Both the position numbers and the translations under genes were made by a program. From Bacillota bacterium (GTDB taxonomy: Bacteria; Bacillota; Limnochordia; DTU087; JAAYGB01): 64,000 bases of DNA. The notes under the pieces are model-generated. The model was given only the letters and a program-made list of their open reading frames with translations. It was not told the origin of the DNA and did no database searches. Shown here piece by piece: positions 17,414 through 26,945 of this stretch (position 1 is its first letter; the number at the start of each line of letters is the position of its first letter). The stretch is taken from the NCBI GenBank assembly GCA_012727955.1, contig JAAYGB010000006.1:62001-126000 (forward strand). The letters run 5' to 3'.

Positions 17414-18474
17414 TGTCTCAGAGTAGACAGAGAAAGACCGGAGGGAAAACCCTTCTCGAAGTGAAGGACCTGAAGATGCACTTTCCAATTACCAAGGGCT
17501 TTCTCAATCGGACCGTTGGCCACGTAAAGGCCGTTGATGGAGTCAGCTTCACCGTATATGAGGGTGAAACCTTGGGGTTAGTTGGAGAGTCGGGATGCGG
17601 CAAGACCACTACGGGACGCTGCATCCTGCGAGTATATGAACCAACGTCGGGACAGATTAATTACCACAATTCCAACGGTAGTATAGTTGATCTAGCTCGG
17701 CTCAATACCAAGGAATTGAAGCCCTATCGCCGGGAGATTCGCATGATTTTCCAGGATCCCTATTCATCCCTGAATCCCCGCATGACCGTGGCGCAAATCA
17801 TTGGTGAGCCCCTGATTAATAACGGGATGGCTCGGGGCGAGGAATTGAATCGGCGAGTGGCTGAGCTTCTGGAAAGGGTCGGGTTGAGGCCGGAGTATCT
17901 CCATCGCTATCCCCATGCCTTTAGCGGTGGCGAGAGGCAAAGGATTGGAATTGCCCGAGCTTTAGCACTGAATCCCCGGTTGGTTGTTGCCGATGAGGCG
18001 GTCTCTGCCCTGGACGTATCGGTGCGAGCCCAGATTATTAACCTGCTCGATGATCTGCAGCAAGAACTGAATCTGACCTACATCTTCGTCGCCCATGATC
18101 TCAGCGTTGTTGAGTACATTTGTGACCGGGTTGCAGTGATGTATGTAGGGCGGATCATGGAGCTGGCTACCACCGATGATCTCTACCGGCGACCGAAGCA
18201 TCCCTATACGGAAGCACTCCTATCGGCGGTTCCCAAGCCGCATCCCAAGTTCCGCAATCGAGAGGGACGGATTCGGCTGGAAGGTGAAGTGCCCGATCCC
18301 GCTAATCCGCCCAGTGGATGTCACTTTCATCCGAGATGTCGATACGCCACCGAGACCTGTCAGAGACAGATACCGGAACTAACTGATGTTGGTGATGGTC
18401 ACTTGGTAGCTTGTCATTATGCCAAGGAGTTGTCCCTGCGGGGAGTATATGACACCCAATCACCGGTGGCATAG
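17413..18474 (+). CDS. DppF-type ABC transporter ATPase
   Basis: 353 residues, start ATG 17413 overlapping the dppD stop. Walker [13 protein letters not shown]-loop IFQDPYSSL, signature [15 protein letters not shown] and the switch His are intact. Walker B reads [13 protein letters not shown], with Ala in place of the almost universal Pro after the catalytic Glu (codon 17998-18000); the paralogue at 56115 keeps DEPVSALD. The C-terminus has the Cys-containing CHFHPRC motif. It is the last gene of the operon and a strong terminator follows. Confidence 0.92.
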   Translation: MSQSRQRKTGGKTLLEVKDLKMHFPITKGFLNRTVGHVKAVDGVSFTVYEGETLGLVGESGCGKTTTGRCILRVYEPTSGQINYHNSNGSIVDLARLNTKELKPYRREIRMIFQDPYSSLNPRMTVAQIIGEPLINNGMARGEELNRRVAELLERVGLRPEYLHRYPHAFSGGERQRIGIARALALNPRLVVADEAVSALDVSVRAQIINLLDDLQQELNLTYIFVAHDLSVVEYICDRVAVMYVGRIMELATTDDLYRRPKHPYTEALLSAVPKPHPKFRNREGRIRLEGEVPDPANPPSGCHFHPRCRYATETCQRQIPELTDVGDGHLVACHYAKELSLRGVYDTQSPVA

Positions 18475-18492
18475 ATTATGGTGGTAAAATCT

Positions 18493-18525
18493 AGGTGCCT
18501 GCGCTTAACGAAGCGCAGGCACCTT
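18493..18525. terminator. Bidirectional terminator
   Basis: AGGTGCCTGCGCTT pairs perfectly with AAGCGCAGGCACCT around a four-base loop. It lies between the dppF-type gene and the convergent GGDEF gene. Confidence 0.8.
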
Positions 18526-18530
18526 ATTTG

Positions 18531-19736
18531 TTAGTGGGCTAAAACCGATAACCCCGTCATCGGTAGGTCCTTATCTTTATTATCATACATTCTGCTGTCG
18601 GCTAGACTGATTAAAGTGCGGAGATTGGGCTCCTTCAGTTCAGACATGAAGGCAATTCCCATGGCAACTTCAATCTTAACTACATGCCGACAGTTGTAGT
18701 TGTAGATTCGCTCCTGCAAATCCCTAACTTGGGCAATCACCTCTTCCTCGGAGTTGTCTACGAAGAAAGCGGTGAACTCATCTCCCCCCACTCGATAGCA
18801 GTTCTGCAATGCCTCACTGCCCTGCTGCAGAATCTTGGCGAAGTCCCTCAGCAGCTCGTCACCCCGTTCATGACCATGCAAATCATTGACCGCCTTCATG
18901 TTGTTTATGTCCATGGCTAGACAGGCTAGGCAATCCAGTCTGTCCAGGCGTTCCCGCAACTCCCGTTTTTTCTCCTCAAAGGCAGTCCGATTCTTCAAGC
19001 CCGTGAGAATGTCGGTGTAGGCTAATCGGTGGTAGATTTCCTTGAGCTTGATCTCGCTCTCCTGCAGGGCCAGTTTTGCTTCCAGAACAGCCCGATCCTT
19101 GCGCTCATCGGCGATTTTGACGGTCTTGGTGATGATCTGATGTACCATTGCATAGACCGACAGCAGGGTAATGCTGAATAACAGGGCAACGAGCAGATAC
19201 CCTCGTGGTTGAATTAGTGGTGTTGGATCACCGACGACAACGTAGGTTAAGATGTAAAACATAGTGAACACCGATGCTAGGCTTGTCCAGCCTGTGGGCA
19301 TGGTCCTTTGAATATAAAGATATTCCCGGCGGCATTTGTAGGCATAGACGGCAAGGCCCAGCAATCCAGTAACCATGAACACCGGGACGACAATGGGGTT
19401 GCCCTGTAGAATGATCCCCACCGCTCTTGCAAGGATGACGATAATCAGCCCGACCAGTTTGACGGAACAGATGGTAAAGAAAAACCGACTGTCTCTGTGT
19501 CGAGCCAGGAGCAGAAACACCACTACCGCAGGAAGTACTAGGGCGAGCAATGCGGCCCGATCCCGCTCTACATTTCTTGAAACCAGCAGCAGAAAGACCA
19601 GCATCGAGACCGCTAATTGGCCGGTAATGGCGATAAAATTGACTGTTTTGGAGTACCGCAGCTCGATGAGCAGCGATAATACCACTGTAACTAAGATGGC
19701 CGAAACTAAAATGCTGAAATCATGGAAAGCAAGCAT
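18531..19736 (-). CDS. Membrane-bound GGDEF diguanylate cyclase
   Basis: 401 residues, ATG 19736 with GGAGG upstream. About seven hydrophobic segments in residues 1-210 form an integral-membrane sensor with no recognised extracellular domain. A short coiled-coil (about 210-240, KDRAVLEAKLALQESEIKL) leads to a GGDEF domain with DILTGLKNRTAF and intact GGDEF at about 317-321. There is no RxxD inhibitory site five residues before GGDEF, unlike the cyclase at 3368-5548. It makes c-di-GMP from two GTP at the membrane. It is monocistronic. Confidence 0.9.
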   Translation of the reverse strand: MLAFHDFSILVSAILVTVVLSLLIELRYSKTVNFIAITGQLAVSMLVFLLLVSRNVERDRAALLALVLPAVVVFLLLARHRDSRFFFTICSVKLVGLIIVILARAVGIILQGNPIVVPVFMVTGLLGLAVYAYKCRREYLYIQRTMPTGWTSLASVFTMFYILTYVVVGDPTPLIQPRGYLLVALLFSITLLSVYAMVHQIITKTVKIADERKDRAVLEAKLALQESEIKLKEIYHRLAYTDILTGLKNRTAFEEKKRELRERLDRLDCLACLAMDINNMKAVNDLHGHERGDELLRDFAKILQQGSEALQNCYRVGGDEFTAFFVDNSEEEVIAQVRDLQERIYNYNCRHVVKIEVAMGIAFMSELKEPNLRTLISLADSRMYDNKDKDLPMTGLSVLAH

Positions 19737-20039
19737 ATTTATCCTCCAAATTATTCTGAACAGGTCACGCAGAATTTACACTTTAAGGCAATTGACTAGC
19801 AATTTAGTTATATTCGTGGAAAATGCTGGAAGGCCTCTTTTTTGTGGTCTCAGATAGCTATTTCCCTGTGTTGGTACTCCTGGGCAAGAGGGTGGAAAAC
19901 CAAAGGGCCTGGAAATCATTCAGAGTTGGACGAGGAGTGAAGAATAGCTGGTATATGTATCACGGGCAAAGGGCTAGGTTATCGACCTAGCCCAGCAATG
20001 CTCTGTTCTCTTGTATGCTTCATGATACTCCCGTTTTCC
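19737..20039. other. Intergenic region upstream of GGDEF gene
   Basis: No gene is seen. It carries the 5' region of the GGDEF gene and, near its right end, the terminator of the GH32 gene. A TTGCTA/TAAATT pair about 18 bases apart on the minus strand is a weak promoter candidate for the GGDEF gene. Confidence 0.4.
19971..19993 (-). terminator. Hairpin downstream of GH32 gene
   Basis: GGGCTAGGT pairs perfectly with ACCTAGCCC around a five-base loop, 47 bases past the GH32 stop on the minus strand. CTTTGCCC follows, so the T tract is weak. Confidence 0.55.
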
Positions 20040-21497
20040 TTAGTCTGCGGATATTCGGTTGATCTCAAGGTTAAGCAACTTGACCGGTCCTCCGAGACAG
20101 TAGACCTCCATTCCCGTGCTATCGGGTGCGGGGAAGATTAGCTCTGTGATGCTGAGCGCGCCGTCATTCCCAAAGACTTCTACGGAGCAGGAATCAACAA
20201 GGATATGAAGCTGAATAACGCCTGCAATCGGGGCCAGGGGCGCACTGCACAGATTGGGAAAGTCTTGGCTGAAGTCAACTATGCCGGAATGGGTTCGGTC
20301 GACGATTAACTTCTTGCCCCGGACGTCATATCGGATGGCAGTGAACTCATCACCGGATCGTCTGACGCGAAAGCCAAATTCTGTGGCAGCATCCAGCTCG
20401 AATTCGGCTCGAATTTCATATGCCCTTGCTGTTAGATGCTGCAGAGGATTACAGCCGGGAGTCAGGACCTTATGGGTCCCGGTGTAGAGGGGCTGGCGCC
20501 AGCTTTCCAATTCCCTAACGGGACGTTGGACAAGGCGTAAGCCCTCGGGCCCCTTCCTTAGGGTCAGTTCCCGGGGAAGGGTAGCGGCGTTTCTCCATCC
20601 TTTGGTGGGGATGTGATTGGCATACTGCCAATTGCTCATCCAGCCGAGCCACAATCGCCGACCATCTTCCTTCGGTATGTCAGACCACGAGGTCCCGGCG
20701 TAGTGATCTTTGCCGTAATCGAGCCAGAGAACTGTCTCCGGTGGGTTGTCATTGATGAAGTGCTTGCCGTCGAACTCGCCAATGAAGTATTGGCCACCGG
20801 AACCGCCGGCAATATGACCGGGGTTGATGCCTACCTCCAGCACCCACTTCCTCTGATTGGTACCTTCGATGGGCAGCGGGAAAAGGTCGGGGCATTCCCA
20901 AACTCCCTCCCGGGAGCCGGCGGAAAAGCTACTAAGATACTGCCAGTCCGTTAGATTGGTGGAAGAATAGAAGCGAAGGTGATCTCCCACCGCCAAGACC
21001 ATCACCCATTTACTGTCTGGTTCATACCAAAAGACCTTGGGATCACGAAAGTCCTTGGCTGTGGCGTCCTGTAGGACGGGGTTGTGTTCATACTTATGCC
21101 AGGTGCGTCCCCGGTCGGTGCTATAGGCCAGGCTTTGGCTTTGGGTAGTCCCTCCGGTAGTGGGATCCTCATAGTGGTGGGTGAAAATGGCGACCAAGCC
21201 GGACTTGCCACCAAAGAAACCGCTGGTGTCCTTCCAGTCCACCACAGCACTACCGGAGAAGATGGTCCCCTTTTCGTCCGGTGCTAAGGCGATAGGAAGG
21301 TGCTCCCACCGCAAAAGATCCCGGCTAACGGCATGCCCCCAATGCATCGGCCCCCAGACGGTGTCGTGGGGGTTATGTTGATAGAAAAGATGATACTCGC
21401 CCTGGTAATAGACCAGTCCATTAGGATCATTCATCCAGTTAGCCTTCGGTGAAAAGTGGTACTTGGGCCGAAAGGGATCCACTGGCGTTGGTTGCAT
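20040..21497 (-). CDS. GH32 fructan beta-fructosidase / levanase-type hydrolase
   Basis: 485 residues from ATG 21497 with AAAGGGG upstream. GH32 hallmarks are all present: NWMNDPNG with nucleophile D24, FRDPKV with the transition-state Asp at 152, and WECPDLF with acid/base E201. A beta-propeller (to about residue 330) and a C-terminal beta-sandwich (SVEVFGNDGALSITELIF) complete the fold. No signal peptide is present, so the enzyme hydrolyses imported sucrose, fructo-oligosaccharides or sucrose phosphate in the cytoplasm. It lies 51 bases behind the Stealth gene on the same strand. No fructose transporter is adjacent. Confidence 0.93.
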   Translation of the reverse strand: MQPTPVDPFRPKYHFSPKANWMNDPNGLVYYQGEYHLFYQHNPHDTVWGPMHWGHAVSRDLLRWEHLPIALAPDEKGTIFSGSAVVDWKDTSGFFGGKSGLVAIFTHHYEDPTTGGTTQSQSLAYSTDRGRTWHKYEHNPVLQDATAKDFRDPKVFWYEPDSKWVMVLAVGDHLRFYSSTNLTDWQYLSSFSAGSREGVWECPDLFPLPIEGTNQRKWVLEVGINPGHIAGGSGGQYFIGEFDGKHFINDNPPETVLWLDYGKDHYAGTSWSDIPKEDGRRLWLGWMSNWQYANHIPTKGWRNAATLPRELTLRKGPEGLRLVQRPVRELESWRQPLYTGTHKVLTPGCNPLQHLTARAYEIRAEFELDAATEFGFRVRRSGDEFTAIRYDVRGKKLIVDRTHSGIVDFSQDFPNLCSAPLAPIAGVIQLHILVDSCSVEVFGNDGALSITELIFPAPDSTGMEVYCLGGPVKLLNLEINRISAD

Positions 21498-21548
21498 CAA
21501 ATTACCCCTTTCTGTGATGTGCCAGTCCCAATCAGGAACAGCAGGAAC

Positions 21549-22556
21549 TCAGGATTTCTCGTAACTAGATTTGTCAGGCAAGACGCGAGCAAAGCACCGG
21601 TTTAACTCCTCTTTGATGCCCGCAAAGAGCGAGGGGTCGCTTAGCTCATCGTTGACACAGATCATGGGATGCTTCTGTTCAGTGATGGCCCGGTAGGCCC
21701 GTTGGTTTCTCTTTAGATTGGAGCTAACTTTGTAGTTCTTACCTTGGGATTGTGTAAGGGGATAAAACTCACCTTTGCAGATCCGCCAATAGCGAAACAC
21801 CCATTGACTTACATCCCCTCCGGATCTAAATCTATGGCCACAGGTTTCATGTAATACCTCGCCTGCTTCTCGCCAAACTTCCTCAAAGGTAGATTTCTTG
21901 TATGCTACCGGTATGTGTTTATCGATCAGTCCAGTAAAGTGTTTCCACGGTAGCAGCAAGAGCGTGCGAAGTAACGGGTCTGAGTGGTGAAGCAGGTATC
22001 TTGGCGTTAACCACTTACCTCTATGTCTCCGGATTACCTCTTTTTTGCTGAAGTGATTGTTAATGACTCGAATGTTGTTGAACTCTATTTGTGAAAAGAG
22101 GTCCAGGGGATAGATTACTCGGAGTCCAGCGAAATCACAGGGTAGTCCATCTCTAAAAAGAATCGATGGAGAAATCGGCCTAATGATAAAGCGGTCGTCA
22201 TTAAAATAGACAAAGTGCTCGGCGAGACCTTCGATGCGGTGGAGATTTAGCTCTATTGGATGGGAGCTGAAGGTGGGGAGATATTCCGCAGGGATATAAT
22301 CTTCATGCCTAACAATACGAAGCTTGGGATGGCTAGTATTAAGCCAATGCGGGATGTGGCCCCAGGTCACAAAATGTATTTTCCGCACCCACGGCGCGAA
22401 TCTTTCTACCCCTCGAAACCAATACTGGAGATTGTCCCAATCTCTATATCTATTGCCTCCAGCGTCGCTGTTAGCCGGCACTTCATACTCTGCTCTAGCT
22501 TGTTGCCATTCTTTGTCGTTACCATCTACCCAAGTAATAACAAAATCTATGTCCAT
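21549..22556 (-). CDS. Stealth family sugar-phosphate transferase
   Basis: 335 residues from ATG 22556 with GGAGG eight bases upstream. The Stealth conserved regions are easy to see: IDFVITWVDGND at the N-terminus (CR1), then RYRDWDNLQYWFRGVERFAPW...HFVTWGHIPHWL...FVYFNDDRFI (CR2, ending in the catalytic NDD). CR3 is HFSKKEVIRRHRGKWL and KHIPVAYKKSTFEEVW. Stealth proteins transfer sugar-1-phosphate to build phosphodiester-linked capsular or surface glycans, as in Neisseria capsule polymerases and the human GlcNAc-phosphotransferase. It is unusual to find it without glycosyltransferases or export genes. A TATAAT box at 22603-22608 may serve it. Confidence 0.9.
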   Translation of the reverse strand: MDIDFVITWVDGNDKEWQQARAEYEVPANSDAGGNRYRDWDNLQYWFRGVERFAPWVRKIHFVTWGHIPHWLNTSHPKLRIVRHEDYIPAEYLPTFSSHPIELNLHRIEGLAEHFVYFNDDRFIIRPISPSILFRDGLPCDFAGLRVIYPLDLFSQIEFNNIRVINNHFSKKEVIRRHRGKWLTPRYLLHHSDPLLRTLLLLPWKHFTGLIDKHIPVAYKKSTFEEVWREAGEVLHETCGHRFRSGGDVSQWVFRYWRICKGEFYPLTQSQGKNYKVSSNLKRNQRAYRAITEQKHPMICVNDELSDPSLFAGIKEELNRCFARVLPDKSSYEKS

Positions 22557-22602
22557 TAGACAACCTCCATTACCCTCAGTTCAGGCCGAGAATACCGCCT
22601 TT

Positions 22603-22608
22603 ATTATA
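22603..22608 (-). promoter_or_regulatory. Possible -10 box for Stealth gene
   Basis: A perfect TATAAT on the minus strand, 46 bases upstream of the start codon. No convincing -35 hexamer lies at 17 bases, so this is a partial promoter call. Confidence 0.35.
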
Positions 22609-22645
22609 ACCTACTCTCTGGAGTTTTCCTGACCAGGGATAACCG

Positions 22646-22676
22646 AATCCCCCACCCAGCCTTCCGGTGGGGGATT
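22646..22676 (-). terminator. Terminator of S9 peptidase gene
   Basis: AATCCCCCACC pairs perfectly with GGGTGGGGGATT around an eight-base loop, 22 bases after the peptidase stop on the minus strand. The tail (CGGTTAT) is T-poor. Confidence 0.7.
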
Positions 22677-22697
22677 CACTTCTATCTATCTGGAGCG

Positions 22698-24791
22698 CTA
22701 GAGATCCCGATAGTAGTTGAACCAGGCGACTAGTCGTTGGAACCGGTCTAGACGATGGATCAGGCGCCGTGGCCCATGATACTCGCCGGGATATCGGATC
22801 ATGATTGCCTCTTTGCCCAGCCGCCTCAAGGCAATATAGAACTCCTCCGTTTGGGAGGGAGCTACCCTGAGGTCTCCTTCCCCGTGCATGAGCATGATTG
22901 GTGTGTCCACATTGCTCACGTGGCCGATGGGAGAGTGCTTGATCAAGTGCTCATAGTCACGCCAGGGTTGCCCTCCATATTCGTATTCATCGGCTAACGT
23001 GATATCAGAGGTGCCATAGCCGCTGAGCATATTGGTGACGCTGGCCCCGGCACAAATCGCTTTGAACCGATTCGTTTGAGTTGCTATCCAGCAGGATAAA
23101 TATCCACCGTAGGACCAGCCATGAACGAACATTCGCTCTGGATCAATGAATCCACGGTTGATGGCTGCATCTACGCCGGCCATGACGTCGGCGTAGTCTC
23201 TATCTCCCCAGTTCTTATCTATCCATTTGGTGAATTCTTGCCCGTAGGTGTCACTGCCTCTGGGGTTGGTGTACAGGACTACATAGCCTTGGGCGGTAAA
23301 AACCTGGGCAGTAAACATGAAGGTAGGCCCATAGGAACCATGGGGTCCTCCGTGAATCAGCAGCACCAAGGGATATTTCCTTGCGGGATCAAAGTCCGCC
23401 GGGTATAGGAGCCATCCGTCGATGGGCTGACCGTCATCGCTGCTGTACTGGAATTCCTCCCAGTCCCCCAGGGTGATGCCGGCCATCAGTTCGGTGTTAA
23501 GTTGGGTAACGGGGACCGGGTCTTCCCGCAATAGATACAGTTCATCGGGTTGATTGGGAGCAGAGGCAATATAGGCGATGGTCTCCTGGCCAGCGGCAAC
23601 ACTGGCTACGGAAAGGGCCCTATCCACCAGTAACGCCTGGGTCTCCCCTCCGGGCACAACCTGATAGATTCCCCCAGCACCCCGATCGCACATCAGGAAA
23701 ACCAGTCGGTCCCCTTGCCAGGTGATGCTGGCTCCGCCTCGGAAGCCGATCTCGGAGCCCGCGCCTCCGACGGGTCGATCCATGGGCCGGGTTATGTTTT
23801 GCGCTGCATCGGCGGTAAGGGGTTGGGACTCTCCCTGGGTTTGCAGTTGAGTTAGGTACTGACTCACATCGATAATCCACAGGTCCGTAGTAGTGGAGAC
23901 ACTGAACTTGCTGTCATGACCCATGAAGGCGATATACTTACCGTCCCAGGACCACTTAGGGCTGTAGCAGGGTCCGGGAGCATCATAGAGAAGATGACCG
24001 CGGCCGCTGGCTAGTTCAAATAACCAGAGATCGGACTTTTGATCATAGTCGGCGGTGTCGGTGCGTCGGGCGCTAACGACGATGTACTTGCCGTCGGGCG
24101 ACACTGTCGGACTGCTATGATCGTAATCTCCTTCGGTAATCTGCCGGCTCTGGGGTTTCCAATCGAGGACCGGTGCCCCGGGGACAGGAGTGATGAACAC
24201 TTGCCTGCGACTGTGGCCGAAATAACCCTCACCATCATGGCGGTAATGAAAGCGGGTAATCACCTTAACTTCATTGGCCTTCTTGTCTTCTTCGTTTTCA
24301 TCCTTGGTGTTTTTCCTATGGACCTTGTCAGCTAGCTGGGCTAACCGCTCCCGGTCATAGTCCGGTGCTCCGGGGTAGGGCGTCCAGGTTTGCCGATCCT
24401 GACTGAAAACCTCAGCACTGTAGATGATGTGCTTGCCATCGGGGGTCCATACCAGGGGGCCGGAAACAGCCTCTTTAGTCTCAAGGCACCAGGCCTCTCC
24501 ACCATCGATGGGGATCAGCCAGATTTGGCTTTTGCCTGACCGGGATGAGATGAAAGCCAGCCGCTTCCCGTCGGGCGAAAAGGCAGGGGCAGACTCCTTC
24601 CCTGAAAAGGTCAGTTGTTTGGAGGCTAGAGTGGTGTTGTTAGTGATGAAAATGTCGGTTAGGGTCTCGTCTTTCTCCTGATCACAGCGTTGCACCACGT
24701 AGGCAGTGTATTGTCCGTCGGAGGAGACTTGGACTCCGCCAGGGCTTTTGAACCGGTACAAATCTTCGGGACTGAAAGGGCGTTTTTTCAC
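22698..24791 (-). CDS. S9 family acylaminoacyl-peptidase-like serine peptidase
   Basis: 697 residues from GTG 24791, preceded by GGGAGGATC. The N-terminal two thirds is a beta-propeller of TolB/DPP4-like blades (repeated SPDGKxxAFxS). The C-terminal alpha/beta-hydrolase has nucleophile S560 in HGWSYGGYLS, D640 in GEGDLRV and H672 in EYHG. A charged insertion with many Lys/Glu lies near residues 155-180. No signal peptide is present, so it is cytoplasmic and trims short peptides, removing N-acylated or dipeptide ends. It is divergent from the binding-protein gene that follows. Confidence 0.92.
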   Translation of the reverse strand: MKKRPFSPEDLYRFKSPGGVQVSSDGQYTAYVVQRCDQEKDETLTDIFITNNTTLASKQLTFSGKESAPAFSPDGKRLAFISSRSGKSQIWLIPIDGGEAWCLETKEAVSGPLVWTPDGKHIIYSAEVFSQDRQTWTPYPGAPDYDRERLAQLADKVHRKNTKDENEEDKKANEVKVITRFHYRHDGEGYFGHSRRQVFITPVPGAPVLDWKPQSRQITEGDYDHSSPTVSPDGKYIVVSARRTDTADYDQKSDLWLFELASGRGHLLYDAPGPCYSPKWSWDGKYIAFMGHDSKFSVSTTTDLWIIDVSQYLTQLQTQGESQPLTADAAQNITRPMDRPVGGAGSEIGFRGGASITWQGDRLVFLMCDRGAGGIYQVVPGGETQALLVDRALSVASVAAGQETIAYIASAPNQPDELYLLREDPVPVTQLNTELMAGITLGDWEEFQYSSDDGQPIDGWLLYPADFDPARKYPLVLLIHGGPHGSYGPTFMFTAQVFTAQGYVVLYTNPRGSDTYGQEFTKWIDKNWGDRDYADVMAGVDAAINRGFIDPERMFVHGWSYGGYLSCWIATQTNRFKAICAGASVTNMLSGYGTSDITLADEYEYGGQPWRDYEHLIKHSPIGHVSNVDTPIMLMHGEGDLRVAPSQTEEFYIALRRLGKEAIMIRYPGEYHGPRRLIHRLDRFQRLVAWFNYYRDL

Positions 24792-24934
24792 TATTGATCC
24801 TCCCGTATCTAGTATTTCTTCTAGTAGGAATTTCTCTTACCGGTGCCCAGCACCTTCCAGTGGTGGGATGAATACAGGCTACCGCTTCTTCTCACTGAAC
24901 AAAAGAGGACAATCGGTCAATAGGAGGAAATCCA

Positions 24935-26883
24935 ATGGCAGAAAATAAAGATAAGTCTGCAAGAATACCAAGGGTAAGGGGGCTGAATCGATAGTCAACA
25001 GATCTGCTTGGAGGGTTGTTCTTCTATTCATTGTTCTGTTCTTGGCTGGGAGCGCAGCAGCGTGGGCTTACAACGAGGCACCAATGCTCAGGGAATTGGT
25101 CCAACAGGGGAAGTTGCCTCCCGTTGAGGAGCGGCTTCCGGAAAATCCAGTGGTTGTACCGGTAGTAGAGGAGATAGGGCAGTACGGAGGCACATGGAAC
25201 CGTGCCTTCCTGGGGCTCAGTGACCTGGCAGGGGTCACCCGAATCACCTACAATCCGCCCCTGCGCAGAAATATCGATGGTTCTGAAGTTTTGCCGAATG
25301 TCTTTGCCAGTTGGGAGGTCGCCGACGAAGGGCGGGTATTCACTTTTCATCTGCGCAAAGGGATGCGTTGGTCCGACGGAGCTGCCTACACCGCCGATGA
25401 CATCCTATTCTGGTATGAAGACATTATCTTGAACGAAGAGCTTACTCCGGTGATTCCGTCCTGGTTCACCATTGAAGGGGTACCGGGGATCCTAAGTAAG
25501 GTTGACGATTACACTGTTCGGGTTGAATTTGCCAGTCCCTATGGGCTCTTTCCGCAGATGCTGACCCAGCCAAACACAATTCAGATGGTTTCACGGCCCA
25601 AACACTACCTCAGTCAATTCCATCCTCGCTATGCTCATGAGGAGGAGCTGATGCAGGCAACTCGGGCCGCGGGCCTAGAGGCCTGGTATCAGTTGTTTAA
25701 CCTTAAGGCTGACCCACTAAAGAATCCCGATGAGCCGACGATCAACGCCTGGAAGTTGATTTCTGATCCTGCTAAGCCTCCCTATATCATGGAGAGAAAT
25801 CCCTACTACTGGAAGGTCGATCCCGAGGGAAATCAGCTGCCCTATATTGATCGCGTCGTGCAGCACTATGCCGATAACGCCGAAGTAATCAATTTAATGG
25901 CTGTTTCCGGCGATATCGATATGCAGCTGCGTCACATCCAGTTTCTCAATTATCCTTTGCTAATGGAAAACAGCGAGCGATCGGGATATCGAGTGTTAAT
26001 GTGGCCTCGGGGGATCGGAGCCAATCCCTATATTGCCTTCAACCTGAACTATCCTGACGATCCGATTCTGCGGGACATATTCCTGAATGAAAAGTTTCGA
26101 CAGGCGGCTTCCTTGGCGATTAATCGTGATGAAATCAACGAGCTGATGTTTTTTGGCCTGGGGGAGCCGAGACAGGCAACGGTAGTGGCAGAATCAGTCT
26201 ACTACAAGCCAGAATTTGCTCGGGCCTATGCCGATTACAACCCCGACGAGGCCAATCGCCTACTGGACAGCATTGGCCTAGATAAAAGAGATGCCCAGGG
26301 ATATCGCCTACGTCCCGACGGCAAGCGGTTGCAGGTGCTGATTGAAATTCCTGAGGGCGGATGGGGACCCTGGATTGACATCGCCGAGCTAGTCAAGGAT
26401 TATTGGGAGGCGGTGGGAATCAGTACCGACTTTAAAGTACTGGAACGTTCCTACTGGTTTACCAGGGCTGACGCCGGCATCACACAGGTCACCTTTTGGA
26501 CGATGGACTACCAGCTGACCCCTTTGGTCAACCCCGATAAACTCTTGCCCCGGGGAGACCGTAGGGAGATTGCCCACGATTGGAATCTGTGGTATGACAG
26601 CGGTGGAACTAGGGGTGTCAAACCAACGGGTGTCTACCTGAAAGCCTTTGAACTGTATGATCAGGCAAAGTCTACTCCCGATGAAGCCGAGCAGATTCGC
26701 CTAACGCAGGAGATCCTCCAGCTTCAAAGTGAATATTTGTGGTTTATCGGTACCGTGGGTTCCGACCCGGCGTTGGTTGTGGTAAAGGACTATTTCCGCA
26801 ATGTGCCCGAGGTTGCGCCCGAGGACTACCTCTTAGGCAGTCCTGGAAACACCTACCCTGAGCAATACTTTATTAAGCGGTAG
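24935..26883 (+). CDS. Family-5 solute-binding protein, start region frameshifted
   Basis: The mature protein (YNEAP...LRELVQQGKLPPVEERLPENP) and its signal peptide (NRSAWRVVLLFIVLFLAGSAAAWA) lie in a frame open from before 24991 to 26883, but that frame has no ATG, GTG or TTG before the signal peptide. A perfect start, AGGAGG then ATG at 24935, opens a 19-codon frame that stops at 24992-24994. Adding one base to the G5 run at 24978-24982 fuses it to the binding protein (1949 nt, one short of a multiple of three). The SBP_bac_5 core MRWSDGAAYTADDILFWYED is intact. It is an orphan with no permease genes adjacent and a terminator right behind. It probably uses one of the Dpp-type permease sets in this window. 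Confidence 0.8.
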
Positions 26884-26908
26884 GGACCGAATCCAAGTCA
26901 ACAACAAG

Positions 26909-26943
26909 AAGAGTGCGGGACATAGTCTCTCGCACTCTTTTTT
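26909..26943 (+). terminator. Rho-independent terminator
   Basis: GAGTGCG pairs with CGCACTC around a 13-base loop, followed by TTTTTT, just after the orphan binding protein. Confidence 0.85.
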
Positions 26944-26945
26944 CG

